From: Hypsibius dujardini
Taxonomy: Eukaryota > Tardigrada > Eutardigrada > Parachela > Hypsibiidae
Reading direction: 5' to 3'
Length of the DNA stretch: 22,272 nucleotides
NCBI GenBank assembly: GCA_001579985.1
Contig: LRSR01005043.1
Location: 1 to 22,272 of the forward strand
The notes below the pieces were generated by a model. That model was not told where the DNA came from. It did no database searches and saw nothing but the letters and a program-made list of their open reading frames with translations. Positions 1-9,060 of the stretch are shown piece by piece (position 1 is the stretch's first letter; each line of letters opens with the position of its first letter). Made by a program: the position numbers and the translations under genes.

Positions 1-687
1 ATGGTCCTATACGGACTTGTTGAACTCTCTTTCTCGAACTACTCATCCACCAATATTGAGAATCTGAAGGAGGGAATTGCCGCTGCGGCTCAAATTTGCA
101 TGGAGAACGCTTTGCTAATACATGTGACCCGCAGCGAAATTTTGGAAAAAGATCTACTTACGTCACTGTCGGGAAACGTTATCGGCATATTCATCGACAT
201 GATAGATAACTTCGATGGCTCATTATTATCCCGGATTGAATTTCCCAGATTGTGTTGTCTTTCTTTCTTTCAATGCCATGACTTGATTCTGGACAACAGC
301 AACTTTGTCAAAATGCCCGGACTAAGAAGCATTGATTTCGAGTGCTCGACTATTAAGCCTCCGGAACCATCTCAAACTATTTTTGGAGACCTTGACAATC
401 TAGGCTGGATTGCACTTCACCGTCGTTTGCGAAGCAGATCGAGAAGGTTATCAGGCGGCATCAACTGGGACAAATGCACTGAACATGAACGGAAGTACAT
501 TTTGGAGCTGTACACATATCCACAGTTCGAAGGAGTTCGACAGCTCTTGAAGGAAAAGAGTCATCTCACAGCTGGATATGGCGTCGGAGAGCTTTACAGA
601 TTGGAACATTCTGCAAGTCCGAAATTGGAGGCGGACGAGATGTTCACTCCCGAAGAAATTGAAAGCTTAAAATTGTACTTGGCTTAA
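1..687 (+). CDS. Leucine-rich-repeat-like protein, C-terminal part, lineage-specific
   Basis: An open frame of 228 codons begins on the first base of the window and ends at TAA. The ATG at base 1 may be an internal methionine, so the protein may extend upstream. I do not recognise a named family. Residues about 70-115 (FPRLCCLSFFQCHDL, then KMPGLRSIDF) have the spacing of degenerate leucine-rich repeats of the kind that end F-box or BTB/LRR proteins. The last 90 residues are charged and helical, ending in PEEIESLKLYLA. A cytosolic adaptor role would fit but is inference. No intron is apparent. An AATAAA lies 270 bp past the stop. Confidence 0.5.
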   Translation: MVLYGLVELSFSNYSSTNIENLKEGIAAAAQICMENALLIHVTRSEILEKDLLTSLSGNVIGIFIDMIDNFDGSLLSRIEFPRLCCLSFFQCHDLILDNSNFVKMPGLRSIDFECSTIKPPEPSQTIFGDLDNLGWIALHRRLRSRSRRLSGGINWDKCTEHERKYILELYTYPQFEGVRQLLKEKSHLTAGYGVGELYRLEHSASPKLEADEMFTPEEIESLKLYLA

Positions 688-1186
688 GCAGCTCCCGTCG
701 ACAGGAATAGTGTCACAGAAGCACAGTTGGTTCAAGGGAGCGGGGGTGACAACCTTGGCGGTGCGCGTCGGCGAACGAATTTCGGATTGATCAAATCTTT
801 GAGACGACGGCTCCGCAAAATGTTATAGGGAGTGTGAAATTTTTTTCAAATGGCTCCAAATTTTTATTCATGTAGTTACGCTTCAATGGCTTTTCCACTT
901 TGGGCAGAATTTGATAACCGTGTACTTGCATGTAATAACAGACTCCACCGATAAATAAATAACATCTTTTGGAATAGGCTCGCTAATTGTTTCAGCTCTC
1001 GCTCTTGATCATCTAATGGCCTATATCATTTCTTGCTCACGACAGACAACCGGCAGGCTTCATGAGTAGGAAACAACGCAGTCTGATACATTGGAGCAGA
1101 ACATACTGTAACACATAGCACAGATTTGCTGGAGGGGAAATTTACTGCGGTTTTCAGTCACGTATTAGTCACGACCTTATACAAAT
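688..1186. other. 3' UTR and intergenic spacer
   Basis: Apart from the AATAAA near 954 I see nothing here: no coding frame of note, no RNA gene and no repeat. It is the probable 3' UTR of the first gene followed by spacer up to the left inverted repeat at 1187. Confidence 0.4.
954..959 (+). terminator. Polyadenylation signal AATAAA for the 1-687 gene
   Basis: AATAAA occurs within GATAAATAAATAAC in an AT-rich stretch, 267 bp past the stop codon of the upstream plus-strand gene. The placement is plausible for a 3' UTR. The region is AT-rich, so a chance match is possible. Confidence 0.4.
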
Positions 1187-1203
1187 CATAGTGCTTTAAT
1201 TAA

Positions 1204-2136
1204 TTAAGACAAATTCTTAACCCGTGTCGGTATCCACAACTCAATAACTGGCCCATCTTCAAACTCCTTCGTCAGGAACCCATTCAAACCGAGAGCATCC
1301 ACTTCTGCCTGATGAGGACCTCCTGCTGCGGCACCGACATCAGCACCACCTTCTTGTTGATGCTGTCCGCTTTCCGCTGCTCCGACGCCCCCTGCGGCTG
1401 CGCCCCCGCGCTTTCCGTCGACTTGGCCGGCACCAGGCCCAGCTGGAGTCTGCAGCAGTAAACATCGTTCATCAACGAAATCGTTCACCGGAGGGGGAAT
1501 TCGAATTGGGAACCCAAGAACCGTCAGATCACGCCCATCGTACTTTGATTCAGCCACAGGTGAGCCGTCCGCCTTTTCCTCTTGATGGTCAGGCGTCTCC
1601 ATATCCACGTCCGTTTCTTTTGCCGCTCTCACACCACCGGAATCGTCTTCGTGGGCAGGGCTTTGATCGTTTGGGAGAAGGCTGCCTGAACCGTGAGCGA
1701 TTAAGACGTTTTCTTCAGCAGCCGGTGCCTAAATGTCTGGACGGTTCTCTATTAATGCCTGTTCCGGAACGAAACGAATGTGTGGATGCCTGAATGCTGC
1801 AAAAGGGCCGGGAACTTGTGTCTCGAGAAGAAACTTGAGGCGCGGTTCTTGCTGTTGGCTATAGACAGATTGATAGTATTCTTGTTCTTGGTACTTGTTG
1901 CGGTGAGGTTTTTCAGTGGCGTGGTAAAGTTCGTGAGATGGCTTAGATTTAGCGGAGTAGAGGCGGAGATCGTTGGGTCGAAATAGAGCTTGAATGGAGG
2001 GGAAGAAGTACGTTTCCTTGCCGTTGTAGGAAGTGTCGGTTGGAATGGCGTATAATAGGCGGCAATGCTGATCGATATAAGAAAGGAGAAACAGATGAAA
2101 TTGCAGGCAGGATATAAGATAGAGGTATGTAGACAT
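1204..2136 (-). CDS. Unrecognised protein, frame interrupted by one in-frame TAG
   Basis: On the minus strand an ATG at 2136 opens a frame that runs to a TAG at 1731-1729. The same frame then stays open to a TAA at 1206-1204. The first half (135 aa) starts with a hydrophobic segment (STYLYLISCLQFHLFLLSY) that could be a signal peptide, followed by a Tyr/Gln-rich part ending in EQALIENRPDI. Alternatively the hydrophobic part is intron: a pyrimidine-rich tract ending ATCAG precedes HCRLLYAIP. The second half is Gly/Ala-rich and ends in ELWIPTRVKNLS. The TAG is preceded by TT, so it could be an intron 3' end (TTTAG), a true stop or a lesion. I recognise no family. From 1475 to 1284 a second frame has far more G/C-ending codons, which suggests an indel. 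Confidence 0.4.
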
Positions 2137-2144
2137 AATGATAT

Positions 2145-2182
2145 ACAAGTGTAACGGCGGCCGTCAGGCCGCCGACACTTGT
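2145..2182. repeat. GC-rich hairpin, copy 1
   Basis: This is a near-perfect palindrome: ACAAGTGT, an AA bulge, CGGCGGCC, a GTCA loop, GGCCGCCG, then ACACTTGT. Each arm is 16 bp with only the AA unpaired. It stands out in an AT-rich setting and lies just upstream of the minus-strand frame starting at 2136. A second copy in the same orientation begins at 2386. Confidence 0.75.
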
Positions 2183-2385
2183 AACTTAAGAAAGTCGTAA
2201 TTTAAATTAAAGCACTATGCTCATTTATCAAAAAAATAAGTTCGAAGTGTCAATCAGGGGTAAGCGGGACGATAAGGAAGACAAAAGCTTTGCATATTGA
2301 GCAGATCCTCGCAAATTTAATGGTGGTCTGGCATACGTAGGCGCAAATGCACAGTGCAACTGATTACAGTAGGCGCTCTTTACTG

Positions 2386-2419
2386 AAGTGTAACGGTGGC
2401 CTGCTGGCCGCCGACACTT
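2386..2419. repeat. GC-rich hairpin, copy 2
   Basis: AAGTGT, an AA bulge, CGGTGGCC, a TGCT loop, GGCCGCCG, then ACACTT. It is the same fold as the copy at 2145, 238 bp away, in the same orientation as judged by the bulge. The arm change CGGCGG to CGGTGG keeps pairing through G-T and the loop differs, so the stem rather than the loop is conserved. Confidence 0.75.
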
Positions 2420-2769
2420 GTATTTCTGAAAAGTTCAGTAATAGTTCAGTTCAATTTTACTTTTATATTTTCTTCTTCTAAAAGTTGAGTTCTATTTCTT
2501 CGACGAAGGATGTGAAAACGACGGAATATTACTAGGTTTTTTATAATATTTGCTGTATCAGTGCTAGTTTTTTGGAGTCAGTTATATAGTAGTTACCCAT
2601 TTTTGGTAGTGCAGTGCAAATACTTTCAGAAAATGATAAAGAAGGTTATTAAAAACAGATTTACATTACATGATCCATACAAATAAAATGATGCTGAAAG
2701 GTTAAGAAACTTATTTTTATCATACTGATAGCTTGGAATTTTGTAATTTATGATTATGATTTAGTTATT
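2420..2769. other. AT-rich spacer
   Basis: I see no gene, RNA or clear repeat. It may contain the 3' UTR of the minus-strand exon at 2770-3106, but no AATAAA on that strand is obvious. Confidence 0.3.
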
Positions 2770-3106
2770 TTAACTTTCTTCGGGGAAGGTCCGGCTTTTC
2801 TTGTCTTCCTGTGTGTCTTTCCCGTTTTTTTCGTCTGACTCTTCTTGTTTCTCTTTTGGCTTCGGCGTAGCTTGGTGTTTCTTGTCAGATGCCATGATGA
2901 TTGCGGAATGAGCTTCCTCTCGTTGGATTTCTGTCGAATGATATTCCTGTACAGCATCTGTTTCCATGTAACCGCTGTTGATCGCCCATTCGATGACGCC
3001 AGTAGTTTGCGGTTGCTTTTGCATGGAGAGGTAAAAGAATGATTCTTTGTCGGTACTGGTGATGGAGTGATCAGCATCAATTCGCAGATGACAGAAGATC
3101 ACGATT
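2770..3106 (-). CDS. Possible terminal exon of an unknown charged-tail protein
   Basis: On the minus strand an intron-like CATTACAG ends at 3107. The frame then reads IVIFCHLRIDADHSITSTDK and runs to a TAA at 2770. The last 45 residues are highly charged (KPKEKQEESDEKNGKDTQED), like a disordered tail. An overlapping frame is very basic and looks like a shadow. No upstream exon could be linked, so only the last exon is proposed. I do not recognise the family. The region could also be non-coding. Confidence 0.35.
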
Positions 3107-3966
3107 CTGTAATGATAGTCTACGGTGAATTGCCTGTATAGGTATAGTAACGAGGAAGGTTACTTCAAAATTATTCACAGGAGATTCAGTAAATTATTGA
3201 TTGCTATTCAAAGATAATAGGCTTAATAAGTGAGGAGAAGATGACTGGACAAACGCTATTTCTAAAAACCTAATCACGAACGGATTTACGCACCAAGGCT
3301 CCTTTTAGAATGATAGGTTTGGAGTTATCAACTGACGAATCCTGGACCATGATATTTCGTGTGGATTTTTCCTAGTTGAAGCGCTCGACGTTCTCGACAA
3401 TGCCGACGAAGTCTATAGAGAAGATAATTAGGTAATGTCACAGCAAGATTTAAGTAACAAGATGTGCGATAATATTTTTGTTACTGAACAGTATGATCGA
3501 TTGAGCATGAAAGGTGAAATTTTTGGCTAACGCTAAGTTTATAGTTCGTGCCAGACCAAAGAAAGTAGGTATTAACGTATGTTTTTAAAATGGTCTTTCT
3601 TAATCATATATGTATACTGTACGTAGCTTATTTATAAATTGAGACTTGAGGAATGAAAGAAATGTACACATTTCTTTGTTTTTAAAATAAATATTAAGTA
3701 TTCCAAATCAGCAACAAAATAGCTCATACTAATCCGATTTTTTTAATTTCTACAAATTTTAATTTTGATCACAACACTGTCTTTTCACTCCTACATCAGT
3801 ATCTATCAAACCGTAATCGCATTAACGAAACGGGTTTTTCGTTATTTTTTTATTAACACTAAGCATGACAACAAACGAGGGAAGGGGGACTATTTATAAT
3901 TTTATACACATAGTCAGTTCATGCGCAAATTTTGGAGTTTGTGTAATTTTTTATTAAAACATGTAA
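3107..3966. other. AT-rich spacer without recognised features
   Basis: I see no open frame of note, tRNA or repeat array. Upstream exons of the 2770-3106 gene could lie here, but none can be supported. Confidence 0.3.
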
Positions 3967-4968
3967 CTAATTTTGGAATTTGTGTATTTTCAAATAAAAT
4001 GTTTGCAATAATTGTTTAAAACCTTGATGTAGATCCAAATGATTGAAATTATATAAGCTCGCCTCTTTTCTGGTATTCAATGATGTGAATTTGTTACATT
4101 TTCTTTCCCCTCGCAAAAGTTTTGGTAATATCGCTTTCAGTTGGTAAAATTTAGCTTTGAAAACTTGAACCACTATATCAGGGCAATCATACGCAGTTTG
4201 AACTTTGAGTGGGCGCGTCACAATTTCTGTCCATTCTGGATTGCAGTTCATTGTAATGAAGCATGTTGGATTTTCAAACCGACATACGATTGCGAGAGCA
4301 TCAGCAATCATGCCTTGTAGATAACGCCGTGAGCCATGAAAAGAAGCCGGTAGACATACTTTCCCTGGTTCTATTTGCCATCATAGCCTGATGCTTCCCA
4401 CAGTTGACCTTTCAAGCACACTTTTTCCGAATTTGTCCGAAGGTGCATAAGCCGTTGATCTTCAATAACACTGAAAACGTCTACAACAAATTCTTGTATC
4501 AAAGAATTAGGTTTGTGTAGAGTTTCGTTTCGCAATGAGAATTGGCGGAAATATTTCATTAGCGTAAGTCCCGATGCTTTGCTATCATCAAAGCTCCATC
4601 CAAGAGTAGCACAAGAATAAAAAAGAGGATATTGAGGTGGCAGGTACTGCGAATTTAACATGTTGATGAAACTCGGCTCTTCGTCAGACTTCTTCCATAA
4701 AATAACAGATCGGCTCGATGTTATTTGTGACCGATTATATATTGTAATGGCTGCGATTTCTCTTTCTGCTGTTATGCCAAGTTCGAGATGAGCATCCTCT
4801 GACGGTTGCTCAGCTAATCTTCTTAGTTTCTGCCAATACCGATTGTGTTTGGCCAGATTTTCTCATTAATTCGTCAAATATCAGGGTCTGCTTGTAATTC
4901 TGCAGCCTTGTTTTTAGCGTGTTGATCCTCAAAAAAAAACCAACGCAACGGGCCTGATTGTTTGTTTC

Positions 4969-5488
4969 CTAAAATGTAATAAATACATATATAAAGAAGT
5001 AAGAACGCAACTAAATTGTTAGTTCAAATTATTTTGTTGAATAATTTTATTATTATATTATATTATTATATTTCGTATCTTTTGTTTGTCCTTTCTGTTT
5101 ATCTTTGCGGTTGGGGGGGGGGTTCGTGATACGTTTGGTCGTTTTCGGATCAAATGACCACGTACAAAATTGCTTCATTTTGAGTTAAAATGAAAAATAA
5201 TTAAATAGTACATGTTACGAAGTAGTATTTCTTTACCATTTATTATATTACGCTAGATTTTTATTTTTATCAGGATATTTTTCTAAAATGATCTCTACTG
5301 AGTTCATTCGTTTAATAAAAATGAGCCACCAAACTATTTGTTTAGCATCTGACATACATCAATTACTCACTTACTCAACTTGACCATAAAAAGTAAAGGT
5401 TCCAAAACTTTTCTCAGCAGTAAGTTTATATATATACTTAAAAATCTAAAAATGTTTCTTCTGTTTGCTGTTAAAAAGCTGAGCATAC
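4969..5488 (-). other. Probable intron inside the Helitron fragment
   Basis: The minus strand reads CTTCCTG then GTATGC at 5488, and CATTTTAG then GAAACAAAC at 4969. Joining the two sides keeps one frame in phase 1 and gives ILP-GNKQSGPLRW, which brings two conserved Helitron blocks to their expected spacing. The 520 bp between are AT-rich with no similarity to the family. The alternative is an unrelated AT-rich insertion. Confidence 0.5.
5113..5122 (+). repeat. G10 homopolymer
   Basis: A run of ten G lies within the AT-rich probable intron of the Helitron fragment. Its length may be an assembly artefact. Confidence 0.6.
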
Positions 5489-5881
5489 CAGGAAGAATTC
5501 GATGATATGTGCGACCACAAAGTATCAAATTCGATGGATACGCGTGCCATGAAAATTTTCCTGAAGTACCCAAGGCCAAAATGCAAATAGTTTATTGTAT
5601 TGTATTTTTAGGCATGTCTGCGAATTTCGTTGTCGATTCCATAGAAGTCCATTAACTCCGTTGGAACAGGTGAAACAGGTGGAACAGGTGGTTAGTTTCC
5701 AATGATTTTTTAGTCCATTTCCGCAGCAGAAGCCTTGCGACTCTGTATTCATTACTACAGCGGAACAACGTGAACAGGTAATCCATGTAAGCTATAGTAA
5801 AGTTAGGTAAACTTCAAAATTTGTATTTGGTTTTTTGTTTTTTTGTGTGTGTGTATATTGTTGTGTTTATTTATATTTTTT

Positions 5882-6250
5882 TTATATATTGATTATAACA
5901 AAACTTTTTCTTCGATTTAAAATATTTTTGATTCTGAGTTTCCTTCTCTTTGTTTTGACACCGTCAAGTTCGTTTTTTTTTTGCTTGTTGAGCGCTTTCG
6001 GTTTTCGGATCCTCCGAAACACGTTTTTGTTGCTTATTGGCTTCTCGACTACGTTCCCGAGATGGAGAACGCGCAATTCGCTGCTCCCAGCGCGTAGTCT
6101 TTCAGCGACACGTTTGTTTTTCCTAGCGCTTTGAGAAGTAGCTGCTAGCTTTCGACGAACCATCACAAAAATTATTAAAATGAACACTACACCGAAAAGA
6201 AAATTGCCGAAACATTCGTCCTTCGAAGTTAAGATCTTTTGACGAGCCAT
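5882..6250 (-). CDS. Possible small single-pass membrane protein, basic tail
   Basis: A 122-codon minus-strand frame starts at an ATG with purine-rich context (AAAAATGGCT, 6250). After about 13 polar residues there is one hydrophobic segment (NFLFGVVFILIIFVMV, residues about 16-31). A strongly basic tail of about 90 residues follows (RRKLAATSQSARKNKR, later KTKRRKLRIKN), as in a type III or tail-oriented membrane protein with a nucleic-acid- or lipid-binding cytosolic part. No family is recognised and no neighbour explains it. The 3' end is AT-rich and may read into non-coding sequence. Confidence 0.35.
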   Translation of the reverse strand: MARQKILTSKDECFGNFLFGVVFILIIFVMVRRKLAATSQSARKNKRVAERLRAGSSELRVLHLGNVVEKPISNKNVFRRIRKPKALNKQKKNELDGVKTKRRKLRIKNILNRRKSFVIINI

Positions 6251-6534
6251 TTTTTACTCATTTAAGAAGGTCGTTATAAAAATTGTCACGATGTTAGAGA
6301 CGAACGCAAATCTAAATGATCAAACAAGCAAAGGAATTCTTCTTTCCCTTTCTCACGTCTGCGTCGTCATCGAGACCTAGAACTTTTGACCACTTGGTAA
6401 ATAAACAACCTAATGCGTTCTGCCTAGTATCCTTTGAACCCTAGTGTGTAATGCGCAGTACATACGCATTATTCATTTAGGCAGATCCAAAGGATCCCAC
6501 TCGCATTCGGCACTAAAATTTTATTTCCATTTTT
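6251..6534. other. Spacer without recognised features
   Basis: No coding frame, RNA gene or repeat is seen. It contains the upstream region of the minus-strand frame at 6250. Confidence 0.3.
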
Positions 6535-6821
6535 TCCATTTTTTCTAATAAAATTGCTAAGCTAAAATTAGTCAACTAATGAGCTTTAGTAATGAACAAA
6601 AAATTAGTTACTAAGGAGTTTTTGCTTAATTTCTCTTAGTAACTAAAATTTTTAGTCTGATTTCAGTCAAAATTATTTGACTAACTTTAGTTTTTCCCAG
6701 TTAAAGTGTTAGTAACTACAACTTTTAGTTTAGTTTGTTTTAATTAACTAAAATACGTAAAGGCCAAAAATTGGCAACTAAAAGTTTTAGTTCTAGTTCT
6801 AGTTTAGTTTTGCCATCTCTA
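6535..6821. repeat. TTAGT/ACTAA-rich degenerate repeat, possible hAT-like terminus
   Basis: The stretch is built from variants of AACTAAAA and TTTTAGTT on both strands. It ends at GTTTTGCCATCTCTA (about 6807-6821). Read on the minus strand this is TAGAGATGGCAAAAC, which resembles the ends of hAT-type elements. No matching partner end was found nearby, so it may be a solo or decayed non-autonomous copy. A similar TTAGC-rich tract lies at 8630-9060. Confidence 0.45.
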
Positions 6822-6963
6822 AGGACGTTTGGGAATGGGTCAGGACGAGTTTCCCTCTAAACCGCCCCTCTTGCCGGTCAATCTGAACAATGAGAAGCCG
6901 CGTGGCCCACAAATCTTATTTTTGAGAAGGACATTACCATGTATTCATACTTCATACTTCGTA

Positions 6964-8535
6964 CTATAATACTTGTCCATATACCCTATTCGCAGTTTGC
7001 TCGGAGTTCCCGCAGTAATACCGGGTCTCCTTGCAGTAGCCCGCGAAGACACGAAGGTACGGGACGATCCGGATGTGGCCACTGAATAAGTTGTCTGACA
7101 GGTCGAACTGGCCGTTATAATCCTTATACGTCAAGACGGCGGCTCCGTTAATCTCACCGATCGCCGTGACGTGTGGCATCCACGCGAGGAAGACTCCGAG
7201 CCGTAGAGGCAATTTCGGTGGCTTCCCGGGCGGCTAGGCCCAGGGCGTTGTAGGTTCCCGCCCCGGTGATGTGAACGTTGGAGACCCCGGTCGAACCGGC
7301 GAGGATGACGGTGCCGGACCCGATGATGCGCGAGTGGACGTTCTTGGAGACGATGGAAGCGGTGATTTGGGAGTCTTAGGCGTCCAGGACGATGTGGCCA
7401 AACAGCAGACCTTCATTAAAGTAAGAGCTTAAAATGTAAAAATATAAAAAATATTGCACGTTTATTAGAGGGCGAAAAAATGAAGAATGCTTTGAGGGAT
7501 CCTTTTTAAAGAAGGTTGCAAATGCCAATTTTAAAAAAATTTCAATCAAATTTATTGATACAAAACCATCACAAAAAAATATTATTATGCCATGAAATAT
7601 CAAAATGTCTACCAGAATTTGTTGTTTGTTTGAGAACGAGTGAATGAGGCGACCTCTTGAGCGATCCTTTGAAGAAAGTTGTACTGGTAATTGAAATTTG
7701 TTTTTCTGATTTGCTCTCCAAATAATTTTTTTACTGCTGTTCGTGTTTACTCTGACAGGATTAGTACAACTGTAGGTTTCAATTAAATAATAAATGTTTG
7801 AACTTCAAAACGGAGATTCGTGGTTTAGCCCAGCTAATCATATTAATCTTATTATGTTCTCATGCCCAGGACGAGAACAAACCGTATAATCTCATTTCTT
7901 CGTGACGAAGTTTCGGATCAGATCAGAAACTGAAATGCAATTGACGTGAGGCGCTAAATTTAAAACCAGTCACTAGTGATTCTGTATGACCAAAAAGAAC
8001 ATATACATGTATGTGTCTAAAAGTTAATAAAAAGTTATGGAGATTGAGAATTATCTTTTTTGGGGAAAATCGCCAAAAAATGGTTTTTAAATTCTGCTTC
8101 TCATAATCAAATCAAATGCTTACTATATTTCGTTGATAAACATATAAATCTAAAATGAATGGCTACTGTGTTGTTCGTTATTTCTGCCGTGAGTAGCGTA
8201 ATGTAGACGGTACTGCCGTCGGTGACGGCGATTTTGAGGATCTCCTCAAACGCCACCGTAATTTGGACGTCATTGCGGATCTGTTGGGCGGTCAGACCGA
8301 CCGGATCGGATCTAGACGAAACCTTCCTGGAGGAAGGTTTTGATGCTTTCCAGGATGGGTGCGTTGAGAATGACCTCGAAATCGGTCTCGACGATACTGA
8401 TCCTTAGTCCCCATATACAACAATGGCGCCCGTGATCCAGTCGGTTCGGTCGAAATGGCGATGGTTGATTAAAGCGTTGGCTAAACACACGACGACTGAT
8501 AAAATGCCAAATATGACCGAAATTTGAATTGCCAT
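6964..8535 (-). pseudogene. Secreted GIN/DUF2807-like beta-repeat protein, decayed
   Basis: On the minus strand an ATG at 8535 starts a clear signal peptide (MAIQISVIFGILSVVVCLANA) followed by RTDWITGAIVVYGD. In shifted frames come ISIVETDFEVILNAPILESI and VQITVAFEEILKIAVTDG (to about 8170). After about 750 bp of AT-rich sequence (intron or insertion) coding similarity resumes near 7415. There SRIIGSGTVILAG and NVHITGAGTYNALGL have the glycine-punctuated strand pattern of the GIN (DUF2807) domain, ending in GEINGAAVLTY and a cysteine-containing tail. Lesions are a stop with frameshift at 8406-8404, another at 8314-8312, an in-frame TAA at 7378-7376 and frame changes near 7200-7230. The GC-rich coding blocks contrast with their surroundings. 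The family is mainly known from bacteria. The family call is by pattern, without a search. Confidence 0.6.
7420..8170 (-). other. AT-rich interruption of the GIN-like pseudogene
   Basis: No coding similarity is visible here. It separates the signal-peptide half (8535-8170) from the GIN-repeat half (7415-6964) and could be an intron or an insertion. No strong donor is seen at the 8170 side. Confidence 0.4.
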
Positions 8536-8629
8536 ATTGTGCAATTTTTTGCCGATTTTGCGATAGAGTATGGAGAACTATTTTTGACGATTTGCCTCTG
8601 CAGTGTATGGTAAGAACTGATATTACTAG

Positions 8630-9060
8630 TAGTCATTTAAATTAGCCCTTTAATAAGCTAAAAAGTCGTTACTCAGGATTTTTAGCTGGCTGGCAGATTT
8701 AGCTAATTTATTTTGGCTAGTTATCTAGTTAGCTATTTTTAGCTCATTTTCAATTACTTCGGGGTTTTAGCAAAAAATTAGTTAGTACTGATTTTTATGT
8801 AAACATTAATAAGTGCAGATTTTTAGCTAAAAATTAATTATTAACTACAGATTTTTAATTAAAACTTAATTACTGCGAATTTCCAGCTAAAAATAAATGA
8901 GTACGGATTTTTCGCTAAGAATTAGTAAGTATGGATTTTTAGCTGAAAATAATTTAGCACGGATTTTTAGCTGGTTTTCTCTCGAAACTTAAGACTTCTA
9001 GGTTAGTTTTAATAAAATTAATTTAATGAAAAATTAGTTTTTCCCACTGAAATCTGCAGT
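8630..9060. repeat. TTAGCT-rich repeat with a 28-bp tandem core
   Basis: Between about 8765 and 8975 a unit close to ATTTTTAGCTAAAAATTAAT plus TAGTACGG recurs about seven to eight times at roughly 28-bp spacing with frequent substitutions. Flanking sequence to 8630 and 9060 is looser but shares the TTAGCT and TTAGTT words. Copies diverge too much for recent expansion. Confidence 0.65.

Larger units (their letters stand above)
1187..2219. mobile_element. Possible 1.03-kb element with terminal inverted repeats
   Basis: The 15 bases at 1187-1201 (CATAGTGCTTTAATT) are the exact reverse complement of 2205-2219. With one gap the match extends inward another 8-10 bases. Each end also reads as TA followed by GTGCTTTAATT, as for an element with a TA target duplication, but no longer direct repeat flanks it. 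The interval carries one minus-strand reading frame whose TAA stop sits inside the left repeat, and a GC-rich hairpin just inside the right end. No transposase motif is visible. A non-autonomous element carrying a gene fragment is one reading; a chance repeat around an ordinary gene is the alternative. Confidence 0.35.
3967..5752 (-). pseudogene. Helitron rolling-circle transposase (N-terminal and Rep-region) fragment, broken
   Basis: Read on the minus strand the pieces follow the Helitron order. First comes a CCGNGLK cysteine segment with TELMDFYGIDNEIRRH and YNKLFAF (5752-5590). Then GRTYHRILPG (5535-5489), PLRWFFFEDQHAK with ENLAKHNRYW (4968-4830), and YLPPQYPLFYSCATLGW with LIQEFVVDVFSVIEDQRL (4661-4371). 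The last piece, LPASFHGSRRYLQG then ADALAIV and CFITMNCNPEWTEI (4359-4230), is the Helitron helicase-like domain start. Lesions are several frame changes in 5752-5540, an in-frame TGA at 4876-4874, a frameshift near 4860 and a TAG at 4373-4371. Similarity stops near 4115, before the later Rep motifs, and no helicase domain remains. It is a dead copy. GT-AG borders at 5488 and 4969 suggest a retained intron. Confidence 0.8.

Noticed and set aside
7234-7416. Minus-strand Ser/Pro/Thr-rich 60-codon frame
   Set aside because: It is an out-of-frame reading of the GIN-like segment. The adjacent frame gives the glycine-punctuated repeats.
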